A stretch of DNA of 22,343 nucleotides, taken from positions 1-22,343 of IMG/VR virus record IMGVR_UViG_3300027784_000057. One strand, 5' to 3'. Origin of the DNA: a virus. The notes beneath the pieces were generated by a model, which was given only the letters and a program-made list of their open reading frames with translations, did no database searches and was not told where the DNA came from. Positions 1 to 7,123 of the stretch are shown piece after piece; the first letter of the stretch is position 1, and each line of letters opens with the position of its first letter. The position numbers were made by a program, and so were the translations under genes.

Positions 1-2
1 GA

Positions 3-776
3 GTCTTCACCCCGCGCGTAGACCTAGAGGATGTCGTCAAGGCCAAGCACATGAATGATGTGCAGGCCGAGATTACTGCCATCCAGGTCGCGCTAGGTAC
101 CGACCCCTCGGGTGGGAGCAATACCGTCCGTGAGCGCATCGAAGACGTTGAGACCGGTTTGGCGGCTATTCCTACCGGCGCTGACCCCTATCCCCAGTAC
201 TACAACACCCCGCGCCACGAAGCCAACAACCACTCCTTCGTCGAACACAATCAACTGTCCGGACTCGCGTCGGGTGACCCACACCCTCAGTACTACAATC
301 AGAGTCGGGGGGATGCCCGGTACGCTAAGATCGATGACATTCCCAGTATGCCTGAAACGGCAACCCCCTACGTTTACGCCTACGCAACCTGGCCTTCCTC
401 GTCTTCTAACACCCGACGCAACCTCAATGGCACAATTCGCATCCCTACCTCGTGGAACACCGCGCATGTCACTGTTCGTGCTCACTGGGGTATGCAGGTG
501 GAGCACACCGGAGGAACAAATGCCCAGGCTACTCTTAGGGGCTGGGCAACGTGGAACGGGAACCCTCCCTCGCACGGGATGAGTGGTAGTAGGCTGAAGA
601 ATACCCACGCCTTCATCGGCTCGCGTTGGTTCACTACCGGGACCTCGGTAGCCTCCTGGAGCATCTCTTCTACCGGGAATCAGCAGTACGGGGTGGTGCT
701 TGAATGGCTCGGTTCCTGGGACTTCCGGTGGACGATGGATGTCCATGTTGAGGCCTTTGCCACAAGAAGTCAATAG
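3..776 (+). CDS. Tail fibre / minor tail protein, 5' partial
   Basis: Probable receptor-binding or tail-tip protein. The frame is open to the left edge: before the internal ATG at 51 it reads in frame from base 3 as VFTPRVDLEDVVKAKH. Together with the following MNDVQAEITAIQVALGTDP this matches the usual opening segment of actinophage minor tail proteins (a helical stretch about counting trimers, then a short Gly/Pro linker). The true start is therefore outside the window and ATG 51 is probably internal. Two near-identical blocks, DPYPQYYN (bases 183-206) and DPHPQYYN (276-299), the second followed by GDARYAK, are typical of repeat units in phage tail fibres. The C-terminal part, rich in Trp, Ser and Thr, looks like a beta-sandwich head. 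It is followed 13 bp later by another tail gene. Exact role in adsorption is inferred. Confidence 0.75.
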   Translation, partial: VFTPRVDLEDVVKAKHMNDVQAEITAIQVALGTDPSGGSNTVRERIEDVETGLAAIPTGADPYPQYYNTPRHEANNHSFVEHNQLSGLASGDPHPQYYNQSRGDARYAKIDDIPSMPETATPYVYAYATWPSSSSNTRRNLNGTIRIPTSWNTAHVTVRAHWGMQVEHTGGTNAQATLRGWATWNGNPPSHGMSGSRLKNTHAFIGSRWFTTGTSVASWSISSTGNQQYGVVLEWLGSWDFRWTMDVHVEAFATRSQ

Positions 777-789
777 TTAGGCTCAATAG

Positions 790-2499
790 ATGGCTGTTTA
801 CGGCTTTGACATCTATGGGGACTCCCCTTATGGATGGCTCGAAACGAACTTCGATGCAGAGCCGTTCTTGGCGATGCCTCAGACGTACGGCCAGTGGACT
901 ACCGTTGAGAAAACCCAGCAGTACGAGGACGGCACCGAGGTAACCTTCGAGGAGCGCCGACGCATTGGTGAACTCCTCGTCTCGTGGAATGTACCGTCGG
1001 GAGAATACGAGCGCCTGAGGCTCGTACGGAACACGAGAGGCTTTAGCGCCCACCAAGACGACGGTCTTGTCCTCTTTGATGAGTTAAAGGAATCAGCCCT
1101 TTCTTCCATCATGGACCGAGGGCTCAAGCCCGGCGCATTCATCTACTACACGCTCTGGGCCTACAATGAAGACTTCATTCCCTTCGGCGCGCTCGGGTGG
1201 AGGCGAGCCGGTGACACAATCGGCATCCCTCTCAAGGACCACGGCTACCGGAACCGTCTCTGGGAACTCCTCCCCGACATGTATGCCGAGGCTGACCGTA
1301 CGATGTGGAAGTACACGTCCCAGTTTCCGAAGGACCGAGACCTCGCCTGGGAGAAGGGTGGTCCTCTTCAGCGATTCATCGGCGTAATTGGTGAGCAACT
1401 AGACCACATCCGTAGTGAGTACGAGTCCCTGTTCACTCTGAGGGACATCGATCAGATGTCGGCGGGGATGCTTCCTCTTTTGGCCCACGAACTAGGAGTC
1501 AGGGTCGAGGCCGAACTAGGATCGCAGTTGACGAGGAAGTTGCTCAAGAACTCCGTATACATCTCCCAGCACAAGGGGACTCCCATGGGCGTTAGAGCCC
1601 TCGTGTCCTCCGCTGCTGGGTGGGATTGTGATCTCCTCTATGACTCGATGGAGCGAAAACTCGATGTACTCCTCCTGCCCGACCGCTTGAATCTCATCCC
1701 CAACCCTGGATTCGCTGTCGATCTCCTCGGCTGGGAGGCTGACCCCGAAGAGACCCTGATCTCACGCTCTAGTGAGATGTCGGTGTTCCACGATCACGCT
1801 ATGAAGGTCGAGCCCGCTGTCGGCAACACGGCGGGGGAACTCACCGTCTGGGCACCCGACGAGGCAGGTTACCCGATTGCGATCTACGGCCTCGTGCGCT
1901 ACGGCGATGAGCGTAAGACCTACGCCGCCACACAGCCTGAGGGTGGCGTACAAGCGGAACTCCTCCCATTCCGACCCAAGCAAGTCGAATTCTGGCACCG
2001 CTACACCTTCTCCTGTTACATCAACTCTAACGTCTCACGCAAGGCTTTCCTCACGGCCTCGTTCCTCGACGAGAATAAGGAATTCGTTGCCAGCGAGCGT
2101 TCTCCTGGACAGTGGACCGAGGTCCTAACCGACGTGCAGTGGGATGAGGACAGCACCCGACACGAACTCACGGTCTTCGTGCCCAAGACCGCGCGCTACG
2201 CAGGCGTGGCCGTAGAGATCTTGGGGGCAGAGGCTGGAGACGAGCACTGGATTGACGGCCTTTTGCTCGAACTGTCCTATGAGTCTAAGCCCTACTTCGA
2301 TGGCTCTTTCGATCCCCACCAACATTACTTCTGGCACGGTAACGCTCACTCTTCCCCCTCTTACTTCTATTCGCGCCGACTGCTTAGAGGTCAAAGACTT
2401 TCCGCTCTCATGCACGACCACATGCCCGGAGATGTGAACTTTGAACTCGTCTTCGGTGAGGGCGCGATTGCACCTTTGGAGAATCCTGACTTCTTCTAG
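790..2499 (+). CDS. Tail protein with gpI-like and carbohydrate-binding-like domains
   Basis: A 569-residue probable baseplate or tail-tip protein. Three parts can be seen. Residues 50-145 look like a fibronectin III-type beta domain (GELLVSWNVPSGEYERLRLV, then FIYYTLWAYN). Residues 153-285 resemble the P2 gpI-like phage tail protein domain: YRNRLWELLPDMY, then an LLPLLAHELGV segment and a YISQHKGTPMGVRALVSSA segment. Residues 295-500 begin LIPNPGFAVDLLGW and continue as a beta-rich stretch ending in DEHWIDGLLLE, a pattern of carbohydrate-binding modules. The protein probably links the tail tip to the cell envelope, binding sugar. No clear Shine-Dalgarno sequence precedes the ATG at 790, so translation may be coupled to the upstream tail gene. 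The domain calls are from family patterns, not from a search. Confidence 0.75.
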   Translation: MAVYGFDIYGDSPYGWLETNFDAEPFLAMPQTYGQWTTVEKTQQYEDGTEVTFEERRRIGELLVSWNVPSGEYERLRLVRNTRGFSAHQDDGLVLFDELKESALSSIMDRGLKPGAFIYYTLWAYNEDFIPFGALGWRRAGDTIGIPLKDHGYRNRLWELLPDMYAEADRTMWKYTSQFPKDRDLAWEKGGPLQRFIGVIGEQLDHIRSEYESLFTLRDIDQMSAGMLPLLAHELGVRVEAELGSQLTRKLLKNSVYISQHKGTPMGVRALVSSAAGWDCDLLYDSMERKLDVLLLPDRLNLIPNPGFAVDLLGWEADPEETLISRSSEMSVFHDHAMKVEPAVGNTAGELTVWAPDEAGYPIAIYGLVRYGDERKTYAATQPEGGVQAELLPFRPKQVEFWHRYTFSCYINSNVSRKAFLTASFLDENKEFVASERSPGQWTEVLTDVQWDEDSTRHELTVFVPKTARYAGVAVEILGAEAGDEHWIDGLLLELSYESKPYFDGSFDPHQHYFWHGNAHSSPSYFYSRRLLRGQRLSALMHDHMPGDVNFELVFGEGAIAPLENPDFF

Positions 2500-2502
2500 C
2501 CC

Positions 2503-2532
2503 TTGACGCACCCCCAGACGGAACGGTAGGGT
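2503..2532 (+). promoter_or_regulatory. Sigma70-type promoter, possible leaderless start
   Basis: TTGACG (2503-2508) and TAGGGT (2527-2532) are separated by 18 bp, a good match to actinobacterial housekeeping promoters. It lies in a true intergenic gap of 39 bp. The expected start point, about 7 bp past the -10 box, falls on the ATG at 2539, so the transcript may have no leader. Confidence 0.6.
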
Positions 2533-2538
2533 GGTTGC

Positions 2539-2823
2539 ATGGATCTACTTCTCACCTCGCTCGCCACTCTTGTCATCGTCTACGCATTCGAGTCCGTGAC
2601 GGACGAGATCGTGACGACCGATGGGGCTCCGGGTGTGCCTGCCTGGATGCTCCTCATCGTCGCCATGGTCACAGCCCTCGGGCTTGCGGCCTGGACACAG
2701 GCTACAGTGGAGGGCGCGGTACTCCTCGGCCTCGCGGCTGCGGGGGGCGCAGGACTGCTCAGACTCTTGAGCGAGGTCCTGAGTGCGGCTAGGGTGTCTC
2801 TCCTGACGCCGCGACGGCGCTAA
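2539..2823 (+). CDS. Small membrane protein, three possible TM segments
   Basis: A 94-residue hydrophobic protein with probable membrane segments at about residues 2-18, 34-52 and 56-77 and a basic C-terminus ending PRRR. Short acidic and polar turns separate the segments. It sits directly after the tail genes, where many actinophages place holins or other small membrane proteins, but the only recognisable endolysin in the window is 18 kb away with its own holin candidate, so a lysis role is not established. A promoter ends 6 bp before the ATG and there is no clear Shine-Dalgarno sequence, which suggests leaderless translation. Family not recognised. Confidence 0.7.
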   Translation: MDLLLTSLATLVIVYAFESVTDEIVTTDGAPGVPAWMLLIVAMVTALGLAAWTQATVEGAVLLGLAAAGGAGLLRLLSEVLSAARVSLLTPRRR

Positions 2824-2851
2824 GTAGTACTCAATCGACTGGAGGATAGAG

Positions 2852-3802
2852 ATGGCAACTATCGGCATCATTGGCTCGGGGGAGACGACCCCCGAGAACG
2901 CCACCGAACTGCTCGATATGATGATCGACCAGACGGGTGGTGACACCGAAGCAGCCTTCGTGTTCGGGGTCTCGCATGAGTGGACCCCGGTCTTGCAGGA
3001 GGCCGCTGACTACTTCGAGGACTTCCCCTCCGAGGTGGTGTGGTCGCAGCGCGCGAGGAAGGATCTCGATGCCTTCCCCGATGATCTACTCGACGCGGCC
3101 ACCGCTGTCCACAAGGCCGAACGGGTCGGGATCAAGGTCGCTGACGTGCTCGCCAAGCGGCGGGACGAGGGCAACGAGGTCTATCTGGCCGTGGCCTGGG
3201 ACCACAACCTCGCAGAAGACGAGGAGGACGAGGGCTATCGCGCGGCAGAGGCTGCCCACGACCTCGGCATCGAGGTCCGAGACCTCACGAGTGGTCTAGA
3301 GATCATCAACTTCCTCGACGAAGAGGACGAGGAGGAAGAGCCCGAGGAGGCTGAGGAGAAGGACGAGGCTCCTGAGACCGATGGCTACACCCGGGAGTAC
3401 CTCGAAGGCCTGGACCGCGCAGATCTGAAGAAGGTCGGCATCGACCTCGGACTCATTGAGGAGAGCCAGCGCCCTCGTACGCCGACCCTGGTCGAGATGA
3501 TCCTGAAGCACCAGGCGGCGGGGGAGGAGGGGGAGGAGCAGGAAGAGACTCCCGAGGAACCTGCTGAGAAGCCTGCTGAGGAAGAGCCTAAGGAAGAGCC
3601 TGAGGCTCAGGATGCCCCGGAAGGTTCCGAGACCACGAGCACTCCTTTCGATGACCTCAACGAGGGCATCATCCACTACAGGCTGGATCGTCTCGGTGAG
3701 CAGTTCGAGGCCATCCACGCTGAGTTGGCGCAGATGGAGGCTCGACTTACCGCCGCCATCGAGGCGAATAGCAAGCCCAAGCGGCAGCGTCACACGGACT
3801 AA
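2852..3802 (+). CDS. Rossmann-like protein with acidic linkers and a SAP/HeH-like motif
   Basis: A 316-residue protein of unknown function with a clear modular layout. Residues 1-155 look like an alpha/beta Rossmann or SLOG-type nucleotide-binding fold: ATIGIIGSGETTPEN (strand, glycine turn), then AAFVFGV, then VYLAVAW, ending EVRDLTSGLEIINF. Residues 156-175 are an almost pure Glu/Asp linker. Residues 179-221 (YLEGLDRADLKKVGIDLGL to LVEMILKHQ) resemble the HeH/SAP/Rho-N helix-extension-helix fold, often nucleic-acid binding. A second Glu/Pro linker (224-260) leads to a coiled coil at 268-305 and a basic end. The ATG at 2852 has GGAGGA five bases upstream. It lies just upstream of the replication initiator. 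Domain assignments are by pattern only; no specific biochemical role can be claimed. Confidence 0.75.
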   Translation: MATIGIIGSGETTPENATELLDMMIDQTGGDTEAAFVFGVSHEWTPVLQEAADYFEDFPSEVVWSQRARKDLDAFPDDLLDAATAVHKAERVGIKVADVLAKRRDEGNEVYLAVAWDHNLAEDEEDEGYRAAEAAHDLGIEVRDLTSGLEIINFLDEEDEEEEPEEAEEKDEAPETDGYTREYLEGLDRADLKKVGIDLGLIEESQRPRTPTLVEMILKHQAAGEEGEEQEETPEEPAEKPAEEEPKEEPEAQDAPEGSETTSTPFDDLNEGIIHYRLDRLGEQFEAIHAELAQMEARLTAAIEANSKPKRQRHTD

Positions 3803-3813
3803 GCGAGGGACAG

Positions 3814-5313
3814 ATGAGCAAGAACCACACTTTCGTACCTCAACGTGAGGTACTTATGAACGATGAGTTGTCCACTATGGGCAAGTTCGTGCTCATCGAG
3901 ATTCTGAGCAAGCCCGATCACTGGCAGTGCTGGGCCTCCGATCTCGCCCGCCGTGCCCAGGTCTCCCAGCCCACGTTGGCCCGCATCAAGGATGATCTCA
4001 TCCAGGCGGGCTACGTTCGCTGGAACAGTGGGGCGTCCCAGGGCAAGAGCCGGTGGTGGGTGCGCGAGAGCAAGCGTGTGGACTTCCCTTCGGGGCACAC
4101 CCGCATTGCTCGCCTCCGCACCCCCTCCGGGAGGATCGCCTACCGCAGCCACGGGGACTGGGGCCACAAGATCGATCACGGGGTCTGGAAGGATCCTAAT
4201 CTCACGCCCGGCGAGAAGGTCGTGCTCCAGATCCTCCTCTCCATGCACCCCAACCAGCGCAAGCGGGTGACGATCTCTACCCTCACCCGATACATCAAGG
4301 AAGGACGTTCCTTCGCCCAGAAGACTCTCGCGTCGCTAGAGGCGAAGGGCTATGTCGTCCGGGCCTCCGTACCCGGTACACGGGGAAGACTGACCTGGAG
4401 GACCGAGGTCAAGACCCACCCCCGAGTCCGTTCAGAGGGGGCCGAGGAGATCCAGCGGAGAGCCATCCCCCGACCCGTCTTCGCCAGCCACGTCAGCCAC
4501 GAGGTCCGGGAAATGGCTCTACAGAGCCAGAATCCGGCACCCAAAGAATTCTGCATGCGGTCATCTTTGGCCTTAGTAGGGAGTGACCATGCAACACAGA
4601 CGTATAGTGCGGATTCTCTCCGTACTCACTACGTGAGTACTTCGAGAATGGCTGCGCCTCTAGCGACAGTACAGTCTGACTTGTTTGATCCTGAAGAGAA
4701 GCGTCGTCAGGTCTTGGACAAGAAGCGTTCACGGGTTAACGAAGAAGCAAGTAGCGATACCACCTGGTCCCGTACGGTGGCCGGTGTTGATGTTGAATCT
4801 CCTGGTCGCACGCCCCGCCGTGGGCGGAAACGACGTGAGGATCTTGATCCTGCTGACTGGGACGCGGCTCTCCTCGCGGAGGAACTACGCGAGAGAAGCC
4901 GTTCTCTTGGGTTCGCTTCCCGTGGGTTCGACGTGAGTCGGGCGCGCGGTCGCATGAAGCACTTCCTCGGGACACATGAGCCGGATCGGCTCTATCAGGC
5001 GATGGTCTCTTGGTCTGAAGACTGGTCAGGGCACTACAACGAGATCAAGGATCCGATCAACCACTTCTTCTTCATGGCCGAGAACTACTACCTCACAGGC
5101 TGTTACTCCATTCGGGCGGATCGCCCTGAGGGTCTTGAGCACTCCACGACCCATTCGGTCTACGTAGAGCCCGTGAGCGGGCCTCGCGGCCCCGCCGCGT
5201 CTGCCGCCACCGAAGACGAGGACTCCGGGCCTGAGGAGGGCTCAGGTGAACTCTGGGGGGATCTGAAGCACCGCTACCAGCATGTCCCCCGTTACCTCCG
5301 CGGTGTCCGTTAG
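3814..5313 (+). CDS. Replication initiator-like protein with two winged helices
   Basis: A 499-residue protein that probably recognises the phage origin and recruits the helicase loader. Residues 6-86 form one winged-helix domain (VPQREVLMNDELSTMGKFVL, then a recognition region SQPTLARIKDDLIQAGYV and a wing). Residues 122-197 form a second (NLTPGEKVVLQILL, SFAQKTLASLEAKGYVVR). Residues 200-335 are a polar linker. Residues 335-460 (ADWDAALLAEELRERSRSLG to DPINHFFFMAENYY) look like a compact helical domain such as those of DnaD or lambda O-type proteins. ATG 3814 is chosen because the conserved winged-helix start lies before the next in-frame ATG (3856). DNA encoding the start and the linker contains perfect dyads, consistent with operator or origin sites within the gene. 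The replication role is inferred from folds and neighbours. Confidence 0.72.
   Translation: MSKNHTFVPQREVLMNDELSTMGKFVLIEILSKPDHWQCWASDLARRAQVSQPTLARIKDDLIQAGYVRWNSGASQGKSRWWVRESKRVDFPSGHTRIARLRTPSGRIAYRSHGDWGHKIDHGVWKDPNLTPGEKVVLQILLSMHPNQRKRVTISTLTRYIKEGRSFAQKTLASLEAKGYVVRASVPGTRGRLTWRTEVKTHPRVRSEGAEEIQRRAIPRPVFASHVSHEVREMALQSQNPAPKEFCMRSSLALVGSDHATQTYSADSLRTHYVSTSRMAAPLATVQSDLFDPEEKRRQVLDKKRSRVNEEASSDTTWSRTVAGVDVESPGRTPRRGRKRREDLDPADWDAALLAEELRERSRSLGFASRGFDVSRARGRMKHFLGTHEPDRLYQAMVSWSEDWSGHYNEIKDPINHFFFMAENYYLTGCYSIRADRPEGLEHSTTHSVYVEPVSGPRGPAASAATEDEDSGPEEGSGELWGDLKHRYQHVPRYLRGVR
3835..3853. repeat. Perfect 8-3-8 inverted repeat at start of initiator gene
   Basis: Arms GTACCTCA (3835-3842) and TGAGGTAC (3846-3853) flank ACG. 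It lies 21 bp inside the initiator gene. It could be an operator for self-regulation or an initiator-binding site, or a hairpin in the mRNA near the start codon. It has the same size as, and shares GTAC ends and CTCA with, the dyad at 4622-4640. Confidence 0.5.
4514..4529. repeat. 7-2-7 inverted repeat in initiator linker
   Basis: TGGCTCT (4514-4520) and AGAGCCA (4523-4529) are exact complements around AC. A repeat of this length is expected about once by chance in a window this size, so it matters only because it lies near the larger dyad at 4613-4649. Confidence 0.3.
4613..4649. repeat. 37-bp extended dyad, candidate origin or operator
   Basis: Outer arms ATTCTC (4613-4618) and GAGAAT (4644-4649) and inner arms GTACTCAC (4622-4629) and GTGAGTAC (4633-4640) share one centre at 4631, giving 14 complementary pairs with symmetrical 3-bp interruptions. 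The dyad lies in DNA for the non-conserved linker (about residues 267-279) of the initiator protein, between its DNA-binding and C-terminal domains. That is the position of the replication origin within gene O of lambda. A weaker CCAAAG/CTTTGG pair lies just upstream (about 4543-4572). Confidence 0.5.
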
Positions 5314-5334
5314 TCTGTCTGATCTGCTGAAGGG

Positions 5335-5362
5335 TTCGGTGGGTATTCTAGGGGCGTAAGGT
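5335..5362 (+). promoter_or_regulatory. Weak candidate promoter
   Basis: TTCGGT (5335-5340) and TAAGGT (5357-5362) are 16 bp apart in the 57-bp gap after the initiator gene. The predicted start is within a few bases of the GTG at 5371, again suggesting a very short or absent leader. The -35 match is poor. Confidence 0.3.
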
Positions 5363-5370
5363 AGAACAGG

Positions 5371-5727
5371 GTGGTGACGCTTGGAGTGGAGTCTGTGCTT
5401 GACGTACCATGGAGCCTATTGCTGCAAGGTCTCGGCCCGCTCACCATCGTCGGAGTCGTGCTGGTCTTTCTTCTGCGCTTGCTGGCGATAGGACAACTTC
5501 GCACGGGTAGGGAAATTGAAGAACTGAGACAGGATCGGGATGAGCGAGTCAAGGCTGCTGAAGACATCGCTCAGACGTGGAAAGAGGCGTACTTTTCTGA
5601 GCAGCAGGCCAGGAGAATGGATGCTGAGGTGAGGGACGGTGTTCTTGAGATGGGTAAGTTGACGGTGGAACTGATCGATGATATTCGTAAGCAGAACGCT
5701 TCGCTCTCTGATAAGGACGGGGAGTGA
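5371..5727 (+). CDS. Single-pass membrane protein with coiled coil
   Basis: A 118-residue protein with one probable membrane helix (about residues 22-40, GPLTIVGVVLVFLLRLLA) followed by a long charged helix or coiled coil (about 44-110; REIEELRQDRDERV). Proteins of this shape, with the REIEELRxDRDER pattern directly after the helix, are common in actinophages and usually carry only the label 'membrane protein'. The start is uncertain: GTG 5371 lies just behind a possible -10 box, while GTG 5395 follows a purine-rich stretch (5382-5391) that could be a ribosome site; both leave the membrane helix intact. It is followed 4 bp later by another small gene. Role unknown; a lysis or membrane-anchoring role is possible. 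Confidence 0.65.
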   Translation: MVTLGVESVLDVPWSLLLQGLGPLTIVGVVLVFLLRLLAIGQLRTGREIEELRQDRDERVKAAEDIAQTWKEAYFSEQQARRMDAEVRDGVLEMGKLTVELIDDIRKQNASLSDKDGE

Positions 5728-5731
5728 TTAC

Positions 5732-6001
5732 ATGCTTCCGATGGTCTTTTGGGTGCCTAAGCAGGAGTACTCTACTGCTCTAAAGGATCGTGGCGTTAAG
5801 GAGGGGCGGGCTAGTGAACTCTCTCCAGATGAGCGAGCCGCTTCAGAGGAGGCACACGGGGAGTTGGAGAAGAGCCGCAGGGAGGTTGCGGCGTCACGGG
5901 TGCGGAGAGACGAGTCCCGAGCAGTATTTCAGAGAATCCGAGAGGAACGCGAGCGTAACCACTTTGCGGCACTCATGGAGGATGCTTTCAGAGGTCGTTA
6001 G
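5732..6001 (+). CDS. Small charged helical protein
   Basis: An 89-residue protein, start ATG 5732 chosen because GGGGAG (5719-5724) is correctly spaced upstream and because longer in-frame starts lie inside the preceding gene. The first residues are hydrophobic (MLPMVFWVPKQEY), and residues 25-89 form a highly charged helix or coiled coil (ELEKSRREVAASRVRRDESR). Near-identical proteins of this shape accompany the coiled-coil membrane protein in many actinophages, but I know of no assigned function. The gene is read in the same direction, 4 bp after its neighbour. Confidence 0.55.
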   Translation: MLPMVFWVPKQEYSTALKDRGVKEGRASELSPDERAASEEAHGELEKSRREVAASRVRRDESRAVFQRIREERERNHFAALMEDAFRGR

Positions 6002-6022
6002 TTCTATGAGCAGGGAGCGGTC

Positions 6023-6379
6023 GTGGATCTTCTAGGTTTTATGTCTTTCATGCAGGGGGTCGCCTTTACACTAGGTGTCTTTGGTGCTGTCTATTTTCTT
6101 TATAACTACAGGCGTGTCTGGAACCTTAGTAATAGTGTGGCACGGTTCGTCGTCCTGCTTAATGTTTCTTTCATCGCCGTGGCCCTTCTCTTTATCACCA
6201 CGAGGTTTTACGGGGACTCGATCACTCTCCAGGCCTTCCGCGCGCTTGCTTTCCTTGGCCTCTCGATCTCCTTCGTCTGGCAACCGCTGATCCTGTCGAG
6301 AGCCCTGCGCCGTGAAGAGCGCGATGAGCAGGAGGGCCGCGACGAGCCAACCGAGGACGACGTGGCCCAGTACCAGTAG
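6023..6379 (+). CDS. Three-TM membrane protein
   Basis: A 118-residue protein beginning at GTG 6023 (CAGGGAG at 6011-6017 upstream). Probable membrane helices lie at about residues 8-28, 40-60 and 72-92, followed by a charged cytoplasmic tail rich in Arg, Glu and Asp (RREERDEQEGRDEPTEDD). The loop after the first helix is basic (YNYRRVWN), favouring an inside orientation there. Codon use is noticeably more T-rich than in the 2852-3802 gene. It closes the cluster of small genes and is followed by a clear promoter. Family and function not recognised; holin-like topology alone is not enough to call lysis. Confidence 0.65.
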   Translation: MDLLGFMSFMQGVAFTLGVFGAVYFLYNYRRVWNLSNSVARFVVLLNVSFIAVALLFITTRFYGDSITLQAFRALAFLGLSISFVWQPLILSRALRREERDEQEGRDEPTEDDVAQYQ

Positions 6380-6383
6380 GGGG

Positions 6384-6412
6384 TTGCCCTGCCACGGGGG
6401 TGCGGGTATAGT
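6384..6412 (+). promoter_or_regulatory. Strong sigma70-type promoter for the helicase module
   Basis: TTGCCC (6384-6389), 17 bp, TATAGT (6407-6412) in a 63-bp intergenic gap. It is followed by GGAGGA (6432-6437) and the ATG at 6443. It should drive the loader, unknown protein, DnaB, primase and SNF2 genes, which are packed without further gaps to 11346. Confidence 0.7.
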
Positions 6413-6442
6413 CCGGGAGCGGTCTACAGACGGAGGACAGTT

Positions 6443-7120
6443 ATGGTCTATGACTCAGATGTTGTGCGGCGTATTCTCGCGTCCGGGGTGCCTAAGGCGC
6501 ACGCTCAGGCGAACCTCGATCTCGATGATGACCACCCGAGCGTTGACGCTCTAGAGGCCGCTCGGAACTTCGTGGACACCTTCGACCGGCGCATCGGGCC
6601 TTCGGCCTTAGAGATCTACCGGGGAGAGGTGGACATCGATTACGACCTCATTGGTCGGGGGTTGTACCTTTATGGTTCCCGGTCTTCTGCCCGACGCAGG
6701 ACTTTTATTGCCTGCGCCGTGCTTAACGCTGTACTCGCCACTGAGGGAGGTCGTCGGTCTCACCGGGGCGGGTATCGCGGGAAGTACGTGTGGGCAGAGG
6801 ATCTTATGGAAGAGATGAGGAGTGCAGTCGGACTGTCGCAGGAGGGGAATCACGATGAGGCTAATGAGGTCTTCCAGAGGCATGCGAGGATCTTTAGTGT
6901 TGATGCCCTTGTGGTTGACGGTTTGGGTGTGGGGTCAAAAGTCTTCTCGGGGTCAGGTTGGGCAGTTCTTCGCCTTATGACTCTCTATCAGCGTCGGTTT
7001 CACGATGGACTGCCGACCATTACTACCTCTTACTCAAGCCCCGAGGATTTTGGTAAGTACGACGATTCGTTTTACTCTCTTCTGAACTACGAGAATGATG
7101 TCGTCTTGGTAGGGGGTTAG
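6443..7120 (+). CDS. Degenerate AAA+ helicase-loader-like protein
   Basis: A 225-residue protein that aligns by eye with DnaC/IstB-type AAA+ helicase loaders but lacks the nucleotide-binding residues. Residues 71-95 read like the Walker A region: RGLYLYGSRSSARRRTFIAC, where the family has LYGPxGxGKT; the lysine and the GxGKT turn are gone. Residues 153-162 (VDALVVDGLG) take the place of the Walker B LLxxDDLG, with the second acidic residue replaced by Gly. A sensor-like segment follows (GLPTITTSYSSPEDFG, 189-204), where loaders have PTIxTSN. It is the first gene behind a strong promoter and lies two genes before the DnaB-like helicase, the expected place for a loader. Role as an ATP-independent loader or helicase partner is inferred. 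Confidence 0.6.
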   Translation: MVYDSDVVRRILASGVPKAHAQANLDLDDDHPSVDALEAARNFVDTFDRRIGPSALEIYRGEVDIDYDLIGRGLYLYGSRSSARRRTFIACAVLNAVLATEGGRRSHRGGYRGKYVWAEDLMEEMRSAVGLSQEGNHDEANEVFQRHARIFSVDALVVDGLGVGSKVFSGSGWAVLRLMTLYQRRFHDGLPTITTSYSSPEDFGKYDDSFYSLLNYENDVVLVGG

Positions 7121-7123
7121 GGC

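Noticed and set aside
93-773. 226-codon open frame on the minus strand
   Set aside because: Lies opposite the tail gene, has no ribosome site and a Pro/Arg/Val-rich sequence typical of antisense shadows in high-GC DNA.
3296-3793. 165-codon minus-strand frame rich in Leu
   Set aside because: The complement of Glu-codon runs reads as Leu; it is an artefact of the acidic linkers on the plus strand.
5178-5200. GGGCC/GGCCC hairpin near the end of the initiator gene
   Set aside because: Inside coding sequence with no T-run, so not a convincing terminator.
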